In this document: piece by piece, positions 37,175-46,089 of the stretch
Numbering within the stretch: position 1 is the first letter of the stretch
Layout: every line of letters starts with the position of its first letter
Source: Pyrodictiaceae archaeon
Lineage (GTDB): Archaea > Thermoproteota > Thermoprotei_A > Sulfolobales > Pyrodictiaceae
Assembly (NCBI GenBank): GCA_027036135.1
Contig: JALVSY010000016.1
Location: 434,001 to 498,000 of the forward strand
Direction: 5' to 3'
Length of the DNA stretch: 64,000 nucleotides
Notes under the pieces: model-generated
What the model was told of the DNA's origin: nothing
What the model saw: the letters and a program-made list of their open reading frames with translations, nothing else
Database searches by the model: none
Program-made: the position numbers and the translations under genes

Positions 37175-38233
37175 TTACTCTTGTGTCATATTGACTATTG
37201 CGTGTGGGTTGAATACTCGGAGCGTTATTGTCTCCCATGCTCTGAACTTGTGCCCGGTCTCCTCTAGCCCTATGTAGTCTACCTTGGTGTCGATGCCTAC
37301 TACTATGTCGAGCCCGGTCTTCTCTGCCGAGACCAGTATTGCTTGCTCCTGCGACAAGAACGGCGTCTTTACTACCTTGGCTAGCTTCTCTATCCTGGAT
37401 AACTCCATTACGCCAGTACGCTCGTGTACTGCTAGTAGCTTAGCGTAGCGCTGCGGGGAGACCAGTAGGACATAGGGGCCCCTAAACCCCTCTGCCTCGA
37501 GCCCGGCTACTGCGCGGGCAACATCATCTACCGCCTCTCCCGGCCTCTCCCACGAACCTATACTCGTTCTCAGCGAGTCCTTTGCCTCAAGCAGCCTGGT
37601 TACTAGGAGCTTCTCCTCCTCGGCTACGAAGCGCTTAGCAGCGTACTCCACCAAGGGCTCCAAGGGCTCTCCTAGGCGCTCGTGCCGGTTGAGCAGCCTC
37701 TGGGGCACAACGAGCTCTATTGCTACCTCTCGTAGCGGTATAACGGTCTCGGATTCAACGCCTACACCGGCCTCGCTGAAGGTCACACTAGGCGCGACAA
37801 CGTAGTCTATTCCGGGCCCGAGAACAGTGACAGGGAACACCCTCCTAATACTCCTCGCCGAGTCCGCAACCCCTCTAAAGAGCCTAGAAATCTTCTCCTC
37901 GAATCCCTCCTCGCTGGGAGGATCGGCAGGGTCATCCCCGCCACTCTTCTTCTCTGTTAGCTCTACTACCTCTTCGGCTCCTTTCCGGAGTTCCTCAGCC
38001 TGCTCTGGGTCAAGCCTCTTCAATAGCTCGAGGAACTCGCCGACATGCGTCTTCTCCTCCCGGGCAACATCGGCGAAGACCTTCTTAGCGTCCTCCAAGG
38101 GGGCTCGCTCAGCGACTTGTAGGTAGAAGCTAATAGCATCAAGCTCAGCTATAACAGCTAGGCGCAGGGCATCGATGAGGTCCTTCTCGGAGAGCTTATC
38201 CTTAGAAAGCTCCAAGGGATGGCGAGCAAACAC
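37175..38233 (-). CDS. Encapsulin shell protein with N-terminal ferritin-like domain
   Basis: 352 residues. Residues about 14-80 are a ferritin-like helix pair (LRLAVIAELDAISFYLQVAE, then FADVAREEKTHVGEFLELLKRLD), with likely iron ligands Glu30, Glu60 and His63. A Glu/Lys/Pro linker (about 82-115) leads to an HK97-fold shell domain: PVTVLGPGIDYVVAPSV, IPLREVAIELVVPQRLLNRH, and the C-terminal VVGIDTKVDYIGLEETGHKFRAWETITLRV. This is the archaeal family-1 fusion design seen in the Pyrococcus furiosus virus-like particle, in which the enzyme domain faces the lumen. It should self-assemble into an iron-storing nanocompartment. No separate cargo gene is adjacent. A viral capsid origin is implied by the fold. 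Confidence 0.9.
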   Translation of the reverse strand: MFARHPLELSKDKLSEKDLIDALRLAVIAELDAISFYLQVAERAPLEDAKKVFADVAREEKTHVGEFLELLKRLDPEQAEELRKGAEEVVELTEKKSGGDDPADPPSEEGFEEKISRLFRGVADSARSIRRVFPVTVLGPGIDYVVAPSVTFSEAGVGVESETVIPLREVAIELVVPQRLLNRHERLGEPLEPLVEYAAKRFVAEEEKLLVTRLLEAKDSLRTSIGSWERPGEAVDDVARAVAGLEAEGFRGPYVLLVSPQRYAKLLAVHERTGVMELSRIEKLAKVVKTPFLSQEQAILVSAEKTGLDIVVGIDTKVDYIGLEETGHKFRAWETITLRVFNPHAIVNMTQE

Positions 38234-38321
38234 TCAGAGAGCACCTCCTCTCTGGTATCTGGGAGAGGTGCCCAGAGGGATAAGACTCCTACCACGAAGA
38301 GAATAGAGACCTCTACGGTAA

Positions 38322-38873
38322 ATGGGAGGCGCTAAACACTTGTCCGCACGTCTACGACGACTAGGAGCTACGAGTACTGCGAAGACCGCTGTGGAGCGGT
38401 GGCTAAGCGAGGCAAACCTGTGGCTCGAGGAGTTCTACGCCGAGCGTACCAAGTCCCCTAGGCAGAGCTTGAACAAGGTGTTTACAGCGTGGAAGGCCCT
38501 AGTAGCGGTACTACCCCAGCTAGCCTCAGAGCTAGACCCCGTGCTCCGGGAAGAGCTTCGCCGAAGAGGCTTCACCGAGGACGGTGCCGTTAAGGTCACT
38601 ACCGCTACTGCGCCTAAGATAAGCCACCTAGTCGCCGAGAAAGCCGAGCAGGAACCGGTGCGCGAGCTAGCCCAGAGCCTCCTCAGCCTCCACAAAGGCG
38701 CCTACATACTGCACACGGCCTTCTACGAGGGCCCAGAGCACGCAGGGTTCACTGGAACCGAGGAGGCCCTCGAAACAGCGATAAGGCTCGCCGAGAAGCT
38801 CCAAGAAGTAGCGGGGCGGCTCCAAGACCTTGTTCGAAACCCTAGACTGAAACGGGACATAACGAACTCCTAG
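38322..38873 (+). CDS. PaREP1-type helical protein
   Basis: 183 residues. The segment SPRQSLNKVFTAWKALVAVLPQLA and ISHLVAEKAEQ, then SLLSLHKGAYILHTAFYEG, give the helical pattern of PaREP1/PaREP8 proteins, which spread in Thermoproteota and are HEPN-like. ATG 38322 start. It precedes the secreted protein at 38892 by 18 nt. Function unknown. Confidence 0.6.
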   Translation: MGGAKHLSARLRRLGATSTAKTAVERWLSEANLWLEEFYAERTKSPRQSLNKVFTAWKALVAVLPQLASELDPVLREELRRRGFTEDGAVKVTTATAPKISHLVAEKAEQEPVRELAQSLLSLHKGAYILHTAFYEGPEHAGFTGTEEALETAIRLAEKLQEVAGRLQDLVRNPRLKRDITNS

Positions 38874-38891
38874 ACTCGTGGGAACCAGCTG

Positions 38892-40295
38892 TTGACTATA
38901 CGCTCAGTAATAGGTGTTCTTGTAGTTGTCCTCCTGCTAGCCATGGCATCCATAGCTTATCTTGCTACCCATCATGCTCCTAGTTCTAGCGCTCCTCATG
39001 CAAGCAGGGCTGTGAGCACTAGTACGTCTAGAGCAATCACTGACACAGCTACGCAGCCAGTGGCCAGTAGGACGACTACGGTTATGCAGGGAGGCCTTGT
39101 TTCGCTTATTTATCGGCGCCTAGGCTACCCCATAATCCACTACTATGTCCCAAAGGAACTAGGACTAGGTAACGAGGAGGTAGCAGCAGTTTACGCAGTC
39201 CACGCCTATGGCTCGGAGGAGCCAATAGGCTACATCAATATAGAGGGGCTCCTAGGCCTGAGACAGGTCCTCCGAAGAGCGCTGAGCGTGCTGGGCAGCA
39301 ACTATAGCCTAGTGAGGGCAGAGTATGTACCTGGCCTCGTAGTCAATGATACTCTCGTTAAGAGGCCTCGCTGGGTCCTCGTGCTCGCAAAGACCTATAA
39401 GGGGTATAGGCTCTGGCCCCGTTGCTGCGGCGATGTAGTGGCTGAGGTAGACGCGCTCAACGGCTCAGTAAAGCTGCTCCAGAGAGGCAACTATATGGAG
39501 CCAAAGAGCTCGGTTCTGCTACCGAGCCAGGATAAGCTAGCCTCCATGAGCCCAGAGCAACTAGTGAGGAGAGCCCTTAGGCAGATACTGAGCCTCTACA
39601 AGGGCTGGGGGAGACAAGTCCTAGAGGACGCACTGGCCAATAGGACGCGCTACGACTATAGTATTGATCTGCGCATAGCCCGGCTAGGCGATGAGAGCAA
39701 CGAACTCCTCTCAGCACAAAGCACGGTAACTAAGGAGTTCCTCGGCCAGCCCCGCCTCTACTGGGTAATAACAATAGAGGCTGACCACGTTATAGCAAGC
39801 GCACTAGTAGATGCGGTAACCGGGCGGCTTGCAAGCTACATCGTGGAGCCCCTATGGCCACGGACACCATGGGCAGAGCTACTAGTAGAGCCAACCTACC
39901 CGGGCAAACCAATCAACGTAACTAGGAGTATCAAGGGCCTCGGAGAAACAACCGTCACATTGGTACACGTGCTCCCCGTGAAGACGGGCGAGAAAGGAAC
40001 CCTAGCCCTAGTAGCCTATTGGAGAACCCATGTCAACCCAGCAGCGATAAAGACAGCGCCAAAGATAATCCTAGAGCCGAAAACCATAGAGACCAAGTGG
40101 ATCAAGCTAATTCCTCTCAACAACACAGTAGTCGTAGAGCCCAGCACCGGGGCAAAGAACCAAATACTCTACAAGTACAGAGTGAGCGCCAGTGCTAGCT
40201 CAGGCATATACGTGGCGGAGATAAAGCTAAGCGAACAAGTAGTAGGCTACCAAAACATCTCGCGTTGCATCCCATTAGTTATTGACATAGGTTAA
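38892..40295 (+). CDS. Secreted protein with PepSY-like repeats, unknown
   Basis: 467 residues with an N-terminal signal anchor (VIGVLVVVLLLAMASIAYLA), a Ser/Thr-rich linker (about 30-65), then an extracytoplasmic domain. Two segments ending in VVAEVDALNGSVKLLQRG and ALVDAVTGRLASYIVE look like PepSY-type repeats (a VDA-x-x-G hairpin). A CC pair lies near residue 180. TTG start; no clear ribosome site, and it may be coupled to the PaREP1-type gene upstream. Function unknown; PepSY proteins often inhibit or chaperone proteases. Confidence 0.6.
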   Translation: MTIRSVIGVLVVVLLLAMASIAYLATHHAPSSSAPHASRAVSTSTSRAITDTATQPVASRTTTVMQGGLVSLIYRRLGYPIIHYYVPKELGLGNEEVAAVYAVHAYGSEEPIGYINIEGLLGLRQVLRRALSVLGSNYSLVRAEYVPGLVVNDTLVKRPRWVLVLAKTYKGYRLWPRCCGDVVAEVDALNGSVKLLQRGNYMEPKSSVLLPSQDKLASMSPEQLVRRALRQILSLYKGWGRQVLEDALANRTRYDYSIDLRIARLGDESNELLSAQSTVTKEFLGQPRLYWVITIEADHVIASALVDAVTGRLASYIVEPLWPRTPWAELLVEPTYPGKPINVTRSIKGLGETTVTLVHVLPVKTGEKGTLALVAYWRTHVNPAAIKTAPKIILEPKTIETKWIKLIPLNNTVVVEPSTGAKNQILYKYRVSASASSGIYVAEIKLSEQVVGYQNISRCIPLVIDIG

Positions 40296-40459
40296 TAGCG
40301 ATGCTCCAAGACCCTGTAGAATGATTAATTAAGAACGTCTATAGCATCTTTGATGCGTAAGAATTGGTTCAGAATAATGCAATTAACGGTATGAAAATAA
40401 TTAATATATGTCTCCTTTAGAGCGTATTTATACTTTGCTCTACATGGCATTTTCACTCA

Positions 40460-40468
40460 ATTATATAA
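40460..40468 (+). promoter_or_regulatory. TATA box for leaderless gene 40491
   Basis: ATTATATAA sits about 26 nt upstream of ATG 40491, the archaeal spacing between TATA box and transcription start. It supports a leaderless message and the choice of the ATG over an earlier TTG at 40476. The 180 nt between 40296 and the gene are otherwise AT-rich with no gene. Confidence 0.55.
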
Positions 40469-40490
40469 GTAGTCGTTGGTGCTGCTCTAT

Positions 40491-42203
40491 ATGGTCAGTA
40501 ATGTAATCAAGATGAGAGATATGATTAGATTTAAAAAGGCTATACCGCTAGTAATCCTAGCAGTTCTCGCAGCATCCTCTCTTGCACTCTTCGTAGCCAA
40601 GATGGATGGACTTAATGAACGAGTAGTAGCCAGCGAAGCTTTTGCTAATAACCTCAAAGTAATATATATCAATAAATTGTTTGGGTCACAGAGCGCTAAA
40701 ATATCGCTACAGGGAGTACCTAAGGGTTATCATATATGTGTAAGTGCATGGGGCTGGACTCCGGATAGTAGTATAGTGTCTCTCGGGAAAGCATGCTCGG
40801 CTAGCGGTACCATAGCTTTACCAGTCGATTCTATTAAGAGGTACATGAAGGCTTGGAAGAATTACTTGATAAGAAACAAAGATAGCCTTAACGTTGTTGA
40901 ACCAGGCATACTGATTACAGTGACCCTAGTAAAGCCGGGCAAAGCTATCTATGCAGTATTTAAAGCAGTCCCTATAAACGCTAAGTACTTTCTCGAAAAG
41001 AAGGCATCATTAACTATAACTATAGGATCGGATGCAATAAAAGCAGCGCTCAAGAAACCTGTTATGACCTGGAACGAGTGGGAAAAAGCACTAGCTAGGT
41101 CAATGACTGCAAGGAAGCAAGCGCATAGTACTGAATGGCCGCCGAAGCTAGTACCCATAGGTAATGGAATATATTGGACCTACTATAAGACTATAGCTAA
41201 GAATGACGATATGTATATACCATTAGTCATAGTGAGGCTGCATGGCTATTTAAAATATCTGGAAAGAACCCAGCTGCTTCTCCAGGAATTCTTTGCCTCA
41301 TACGATAAAGGCTATGTCGTCTTTACAGCAACGTATCATGTTGATCAAGATAATGCAGGCATAAGCATAGATTATGGAGATATGGGCCCAGTCTTTAGCC
41401 TTAAGGCAAAGACGAAAGCACTTATGCAGTACCTGGATTTTGAAAGCTACTTCGCGTACAGCGATGACGCCAAAACGCTTAGGAGCATTTCTGGCCTCTA
41501 TAATCACCCGCAAGTTGCTGTACTACATGTAAAGGGTAGCGATGCTATCGCAGCTATTGGTTTCAGAGGACAGAGCATTGTTGCAAAGTACTGCTTAGGC
41601 TATGAGTACCCGATAGGAGGAGGCGTTTCTATCGTTACGTGTCCGAAGAGCAATACAGCCTTTGCAACATTTACTATGTTTAGGCCCATAGTTTATAAGA
41701 ACCACCTATACTACTGGGCAGAGGCTGATAGCAACCCTCACGATGGAATCGGTGTCGCCGAGAAGGCCTTCTGGCCGATATACAATACATGGCACTACAC
41801 TGAAAAGGAATTGTATGAAAAGCCGCTTTATGTCAGTTCCTCTAATCTCACAGCAATATCCAATGCCATTCCGCTGCTCGGTGTAGGTGTGCCAGTACTA
41901 CCACTTCTCATAAAGGATCCATCACCACTTCTAGCACCAGTATTCGCAGCCACACTTGGCTACACAAGCAAATCAGTAACCGTCCTTCATCTATCAGCCT
42001 CGCTATACTCCGATAAAGGTACTAATGTGGGCTTTGTAGCCAGGATATTCGAAACACCGATGAAGCTATACTATGATGACAGAGCGTACACTATAAGCTC
42101 GCCAGTACTAGATATAGGCATATACCAAGGCGGCGGTGCGCCACACCCGTGCACGGCGCCTGGTACCTCATGCCCGACAAATAACAAGGGTACAGAAGCC
42201 TAG
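40491..42203 (+). CDS. Large secreted protein, AT-rich gene, unknown
   Basis: About 570 residues. A signal anchor (IPLVILAVLAASSLALFVA) is followed by an extracytoplasmic beta-rich domain with repeated short hydrophobic strands. A hydrophobic stretch (VGVPVLPLLIKDPSPLLAPVFAATLG) lies near residue 470, and the tail has two cysteines (CTAPGTSC) and a polar end. Base composition and codons are clearly more AT-rich than those of neighbouring housekeeping genes. I find no family; a surface or cell-contact protein is possible. Convergent with the phosphoesterase gene at 42236. Confidence 0.7.
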   Translation: MVSNVIKMRDMIRFKKAIPLVILAVLAASSLALFVAKMDGLNERVVASEAFANNLKVIYINKLFGSQSAKISLQGVPKGYHICVSAWGWTPDSSIVSLGKACSASGTIALPVDSIKRYMKAWKNYLIRNKDSLNVVEPGILITVTLVKPGKAIYAVFKAVPINAKYFLEKKASLTITIGSDAIKAALKKPVMTWNEWEKALARSMTARKQAHSTEWPPKLVPIGNGIYWTYYKTIAKNDDMYIPLVIVRLHGYLKYLERTQLLLQEFFASYDKGYVVFTATYHVDQDNAGISIDYGDMGPVFSLKAKTKALMQYLDFESYFAYSDDAKTLRSISGLYNHPQVAVLHVKGSDAIAAIGFRGQSIVAKYCLGYEYPIGGGVSIVTCPKSNTAFATFTMFRPIVYKNHLYYWAEADSNPHDGIGVAEKAFWPIYNTWHYTEKELYEKPLYVSSSNLTAISNAIPLLGVGVPVLPLLIKDPSPLLAPVFAATLGYTSKSVTVLHLSASLYSDKGTNVGFVARIFETPMKLYYDDRAYTISSPVLDIGIYQGGGAPHPCTAPGTSCPTNNKGTEA

Positions 42204-42235
42204 GCCTTACTCTGTACTTTAAACTCCAGTATGTT

Positions 42236-43126
42236 TCATATCTCTATTTCTGCTAGTAGGTCTTCTAGTAGTTCTAGTTCGGGGAATTCGAGTACTCCTA
42301 GTTCCTCGGCGAGTACGTAGGGCTTTATCTTCGCGAGGTCTATGTCTTCTCGGAGTATTGGTGAGAGGTAGGTGTCGGGGCTTAGGCTCACTGTTGTCCC
42401 TGTCTGGTACTGGCCGACAGCAGGTAGTACTATGAGGGTTGCTCCTAGCTTCTCGTAGGGCGCTACTAGGAACGCGGGTAGCTTTGCCACGTAGCCTAGC
42501 TTGTCGCGTAGCCTTAGGCTCGGGTGCTCATGCCCCATTATGACGACGTCCACGCCGCCGGGGTAGTTGCCCTCGGGCTTGCGGTGACCGTGTACCACTA
42601 GTACTCCTTTCTCGTAGTACTCGTTCACAAGCTCTATACCATACTCTCTCGTGACCAGGGGTAAGTAGTTATCATGATTACCCCTAACAATCACCACCTC
42701 GGCGCCGCGTTCCTTGACAAGATAGTCTAGTACCCTGCGGACCTCCTCCCTTTCACTCCTCAGCAACCTAGAGAAACAATGCTTAACATCACCAGCAAGG
42801 ATAACCCTACTAGCCCCGGTCTCATCAAGAGCCCTTCCAAGGACCTCAAGGGTTCTCGCAAGCTGTATCCGTGGCACAAAGAAGCCCTGCTTAGCAGCCT
42901 CCTCCTCAAACCCTAGATGAGTATCAGCAATGATGACCGCGCCGATGCGGCGAACATAGATCGCGGGAATACTATCAACAACCTCTACGCCGGGCACCAG
43001 CTCCAAGGCCCAGATAGCCCTCCCAAGACCCAGTTCTAAGAGTATTACCGAGCCACACCGAGCTAATATATGGTACCAGAGAAGCCTCTTGTAACCTGGC
43101 CCCAGTACCCGCGAAGCCAGAGACAT
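42236..43126 (-). CDS. Calcineurin-like phosphoesterase (COG1407-like)
   Basis: Metal-dependent phosphoesterase. Motifs in order: VIIADTHLGFE, ILAGDVKHCF, VRGNHDNYLP, VVHGHRKP and IMGHEHPSLR, the five metal-binding blocks of the family. Nearest match in style is the archaeal ICC-like/COG1407 group, whose substrate is unknown. The ATG at 43126 is only about 11 nt from a TATA-like GTTAAA on the same strand, so the true start may be some 30 residues downstream, near LVPGVEVVDSI. HEPN/MNT genes lie divergently upstream. Confidence 0.85.
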   Translation of the reverse strand: MSLASRVLGPGYKRLLWYHILARCGSVILLELGLGRAIWALELVPGVEVVDSIPAIYVRRIGAVIIADTHLGFEEEAAKQGFFVPRIQLARTLEVLGRALDETGASRVILAGDVKHCFSRLLRSEREEVRRVLDYLVKERGAEVVIVRGNHDNYLPLVTREYGIELVNEYYEKGVLVVHGHRKPEGNYPGGVDVVIMGHEHPSLRLRDKLGYVAKLPAFLVAPYEKLGATLIVLPAVGQYQTGTTVSLSPDTYLSPILREDIDLAKIKPYVLAEELGVLEFPELELLEDLLAEIEI

Positions 43127-43191
43127 GGGAGATTTAACTTTATCACTGAGGCCCTATGGCAGCTTTGTGTGCGTGGCGGGAGTGCTTCTCT

Positions 43192-43617
43192 ATGAGTGGC
43201 GAGCTAGCTGAAGCGCTTTGGAGACGGGCCACAGTATATCTCCGCGAGGCTAAGCACCTCTACTCGGAGGGCCAATACGATGTTGCGCTAGTTATGGCTG
43301 AGCAGGCAACACAGCTAGGCATAAAGGCGGTCTATGCTAGGCTCCTTGGCGCCGTGCCGCGTGGGCATAGCCTGCGCCGCCTACTAGGCTACCTCGCCTC
43401 GGTGCTGGAGGAAGCTAGTAAGCAGGAGGAGGAGGCGATGCTTCTCCGAGACTTCGTGGCAAGTAACCGTGACTCCCTAGTCCTGCTAGAAGACGCCTAT
43501 ATACAGGGACGCTACGATGTACCCGGTTATACGAGGAGCGAGGCCGAGAAAGGAATTAGCACAGTAACCCAGCTACTCGAGCTACTAGGGAAGCTACTAG
43601 GGATGCGGCATGGTTAA
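43192..43617 (+). CDS. HEPN protein, module 1
   Basis: About 141 residues, all-helical HEPN domain. Landmarks: YLREAKHLYSEGQYDVALVMAEQATQLGIKAVYARLLG, PRGHSLRRLLGYL and the late RYDVPGYTRSEAE. In HEPN/MNT systems the HEPN protein is the toxin, held inactive by the MNT partner, which adds AMP residues to it. The ATG at 43192 is preferred over 43156 because family members start just before the first helix and a TATA-like box sits at about 43132-43142. It overlaps the MNT gene by 8 nt. Confidence 0.8.
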   Translation: MSGELAEALWRRATVYLREAKHLYSEGQYDVALVMAEQATQLGIKAVYARLLGAVPRGHSLRRLLGYLASVLEEASKQEEEAMLLRDFVASNRDSLVLLEDAYIQGRYDVPGYTRSEAEKGISTVTQLLELLGKLLGMRHG

Positions 43618-43969
43618 CAAAGTAGACGTGCTCATGGCTAAGTGGTTCTACGAGCTACGAGACGGGTGGAGAGAAGCAGCAACCCTTGTAGCAAGGGTGG
43701 CTAAGCGCCTCTACCCAGGAGCAAAGGTATACGTGATAGGCAGCGTAGCCGAGGGCACCTTCACAGCGACAAGCGACCTAGACATACTAGTAGTACTACC
43801 CCGCGACCCAGAGCCCAGCGAGAGGCTCCGGATAAAGACAAGTATCCTCCTACAAGCATTCGACGAGGGACTCCCCTTCCACTACCCAGTAGACCTCCAC
43901 ATAGCAGGGCCAAAGAAACTAACAGAATACAGGAAACACGCCAAGAAAATGATAAACATAGACCCTTAA
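43610..43969 (+). CDS. MNT nucleotidyltransferase, module 1
   Basis: 119-residue minimal nucleotidyltransferase, antitoxin of the HEPN pair. The catalytic signature is VIGSVAEGTFTATSDLDILVVL (Gly-Ser, then Asp-x-Asp 10 residues on) near 42-63; a later Asp in FHYPVDLHIAG completes the metal site. ATG 43610 overlaps the HEPN gene. Enzyme-type antitoxins of this kind transfer nucleotides to the HEPN toxin; here that is inferred from arrangement. Confidence 0.85.
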   Translation: MVNKVDVLMAKWFYELRDGWREAATLVARVAKRLYPGAKVYVIGSVAEGTFTATSDLDILVVLPRDPEPSERLRIKTSILLQAFDEGLPFHYPVDLHIAGPKKLTEYRKHAKKMINIDP

Positions 43970-44235
43970 TGGAGCATGAATAGGATTGTTAATAACTTAA
44001 TAACCGAGTACCCTTGTGCCCCCGGCTTACTAGTAGCTACTTTGCCCGTGTTCTTTTGCCGAGCTATAAATCCCCCTTGCCACAACTACTTTCTTAGTGA
44101 AGCTTCATTCCACTCATCCTCGTCAATAGTGTTTGCAGTTCAGGATAAGGAGCATGTTTTGCCAATATATAATTAGGCCTATGACTTTCTTTAAGTTTCT
44201 GGAAGCTCCTTAGAGACTAGTGGTGCTAAGAATCT

Positions 44236-44646
44236 ATGAGCCATATAGATGAATATAAGGTTATGATTACTAGGAGTAGATGGTTCCTTGATCTAGCTAG
44301 AGAGGCGTATCGTAGGCAGCAATACGACTTAGCAGTATTTCTCGCCGAGCAAGCAGCACAGTTACGAGTAAAGGCAGCACTCATCCGCCTTGCCGGGCAC
44401 TATCCACGAGTTCATAGTATCCGGTTACTATTAGGAGAGCTAGCGAAGGCAAGCGGTAATGCGGGTAAGAAGATAATAGAGTTCATTAAGAATAATCGTT
44501 CTCTCTTATCAGAGCTAGAGGATGTTTATTTAATAGCAAGGTATGCCCCAAAACAGTACAGCCGCGAGGACGCCGATGACCTCATAACTATAGCAGAGAA
44601 AATCATCAAGCTTGTAGAGGAGACAGAGCGAGGCCAGGAGCATTGA
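44236..44646 (+). CDS. HEPN protein, module 2
   Basis: 136-residue HEPN domain paralogous to module 1: RSRWFLDLAREAYRRQQYDLAVFLAEQAAQLRVKAALIRLAG, PRVHSIRLLLGELA, RYAPKQYSREDADD. It is more AT-rich than module 1. It ends at TGA 44644-44646, where the TTG of the MNT gene overlaps (TTGA). The 266-nt gap from module 1 holds no convincing gene, only a short unsupported frame. Confidence 0.8.
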   Translation: MSHIDEYKVMITRSRWFLDLAREAYRRQQYDLAVFLAEQAAQLRVKAALIRLAGHYPRVHSIRLLLGELAKASGNAGKKIIEFIKNNRSLLSELEDVYLIARYAPKQYSREDADDLITIAEKIIKLVEETERGQEH

Positions 44647-44975
44647 GCCTTGTCGTGGAGAGGGCTAGGATGCTAAGGGAATGGAGGAAATGGGTGCCGA
44701 GGGTAGTGGAGGTTATTAAGCAGCTATACCCTGATGCAGAGATCTACGTCATAGGCAGCGTGGCCGAGGGAACCTATACCGGGGCTAGCGACCTAGACCT
44801 CCTAGTAGTGACGAAGAACCCTCCAAGAACGCCCCGAGAAGAGGCGGAGGCGAAGACAAGGATAGAGGATCTAGCCAGCCTACCCATATACCACCCGCTC
44901 GAGATACACTTCGCGAGCCAAGAGGAGAAACAAAAGTGGCTCAAGTGGTCAAGGAAGACAATAAAACTAGCCTAG
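44643..44975 (+). CDS. MNT nucleotidyltransferase, module 2
   Basis: 110 residues, TTG start overlapping the HEPN stop. The active-site segment VIGSVAEGTYTGASDLDLLVV matches module 1 closely, and the third Asp/Glu lies in YHPLEIHFAS. Partner of the HEPN at 44236. The two modules are tandem duplicates of the same pair. Confidence 0.85.
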   Translation: MSLVVERARMLREWRKWVPRVVEVIKQLYPDAEIYVIGSVAEGTYTGASDLDLLVVTKNPPRTPREEAEAKTRIEDLASLPIYHPLEIHFASQEEKQKWLKWSRKTIKLA

Positions 44976-45030
44976 CCCGCTACGAGGCAGCATCGCTAGT
45001 GATCGCTTCATAATATTTTGGTGATGTTGT

Positions 45031-45126
45031 GGGCCGCGGGGGAACCCGTCCCCCACCAGCAAGGGGCCCTTAGCGGCCCCAAGCCTGTCGGGAACGGTGC
45101 GGGGGCGACAAAGCCACCCGCGGCCC
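45031..45126. ncRNA. GC-rich structured segment, candidate RNA
   Basis: A 96-nt GC-rich block closed by a perfect 10-bp helix: GGGCCGCGGG (45031-45040) pairs with CCCGCGGCCC (45117-45126). Inside are a strong hairpin GGGGCC-CTTAGC-GGCCCC (about 45063-45080) and TGTCG/CGACA (45086-45110). It stands in an AT-rich intergenic region of 343 nt, which marks it as a likely RNA gene or RNA regulator. It lacks tRNA, 5S or SRP landmarks. Strand cannot be decided because the helices are symmetric. Confidence 0.5.
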
Positions 45127-45247
45127 CCCGAGTAAGCCCTAGGACATTGTCGCTCAATATAGTCTCTACCTTTCATAATTTTGCGGGAGTCATGTGAAAA
45201 CAATTTGTAATAGTTATTTATTGATTAAATATTAAGAAAATATAACG

Positions 45248-45264
45248 ATATATATATATATATA
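45248..45264. repeat. Alternating AT tract
   Basis: Seventeen nucleotides of alternating A and T, with more AT-rich DNA on both sides, about 55-70 nt before the gene at 45319. It probably contains that gene's TATA box and is a likely site of length variation. Confidence 0.6.
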
Positions 45265-45318
45265 CCTTCAGCATTACTATACTCAATAATAGAAGGGTAT
45301 AAAGAGGTAGATTCAATA

Positions 45319-46089
45319 ATGCTTATAGGCAAGAAAACAATAGCCACAATAGTAATAGTGATGATAGGCATCACGTCACTCATAATACTTCATCCCTGGC
45401 GACACGGGCACAGCTCTAAGCACTATAAGGTCATAGCAATACCTTCTCTAGGAACACCTCAGGAGGCGTTTAGGGAAGGATATGTCTATGGCTACGTAGT
45501 GGGAAAGATTCTATCAATGAAGAATCCTACAGGAGGTCTGCTAAAGATAAAAGTTAAGATAACATATGTAGGGAACGCCTCAGCTCCCGAGGAGCTACTA
45601 GTAAAGCCAGTACTGGATAATGGCCTTGAGGTATCGCTCCCACCAGCTATGGCTAAAGAGATACTCATAAAGTATCAGAACAATGGTAAGGCGCTCCTAG
45701 ACCTATTGTTCCGCGGAGTAATATCCTTCGACCAAGACGTGGGTGGCAGAGTCTGGGTAGAACCATCAAGATTACTTAATGTTGCCTCGGAGAAACCTAT
45801 AATAGTTCATAGAAATAGCTCCGTAGTGGCAACAATACTTGTGAAACCCGCTAATTTATCACTAATAGAGCGCAAAATAGCTTGTAGCCTACTCAATGCA
45901 CGTTTATCAAGAATAGGAATTAGGGGCCCTATATCCATTGATTTCGAATTATTCAATGCAATCACGGGGAAACCTGCTGCGAGGAAGGGTATGAAACTAG
46001 TCTTATTAACATGGCCGATAAGCATTCCAGCAATACAAGTATATTATATAGCATGTATATATAACGAAGTTTATGGGGGTGGGAGGTAA
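45319..46089 (+). CDS. Membrane-anchored extracytoplasmic protein, AT-rich gene
   Basis: 256 residues. The signal anchor (TIATIVIVMIGITSLIILH) is followed by a beta-rich exported domain (residues about 35-250) with NAS, NSS and NLS possible glycosylation sites and two cysteines. A GAGGT ribosome site (45304-45308) precedes the ATG. It overlaps the next gene by 1 nt (TAATG). No family recognised. Confidence 0.65.
   Translation: MLIGKKTIATIVIVMIGITSLIILHPWRHGHSSKHYKVIAIPSLGTPQEAFREGYVYGYVVGKILSMKNPTGGLLKIKVKITYVGNASAPEELLVKPVLDNGLEVSLPPAMAKEILIKYQNNGKALLDLLFRGVISFDQDVGGRVWVEPSRLLNVASEKPIIVHRNSSVVATILVKPANLSLIERKIACSLLNARLSRIGIRGPISIDFELFNAITGKPAARKGMKLVLLTWPISIPAIQVYYIACIYNEVYGGGR

Noticed and set aside
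43976-44176. 66-codon frame between the two HEPN/MNT modules
   Set aside because: No ribosome site, irregular composition and no protein-like pattern.
45031-45126. Possible tRNA, 5S rRNA or SRP RNA
   Set aside because: No T-arm, no anticodon arm, far too short for SRP RNA, and no 5S landmarks.
45240-45270. AT tract as a replication origin
   Set aside because: No origin recognition boxes or Orc1/Cdc6 gene nearby; it is better explained as promoter DNA.
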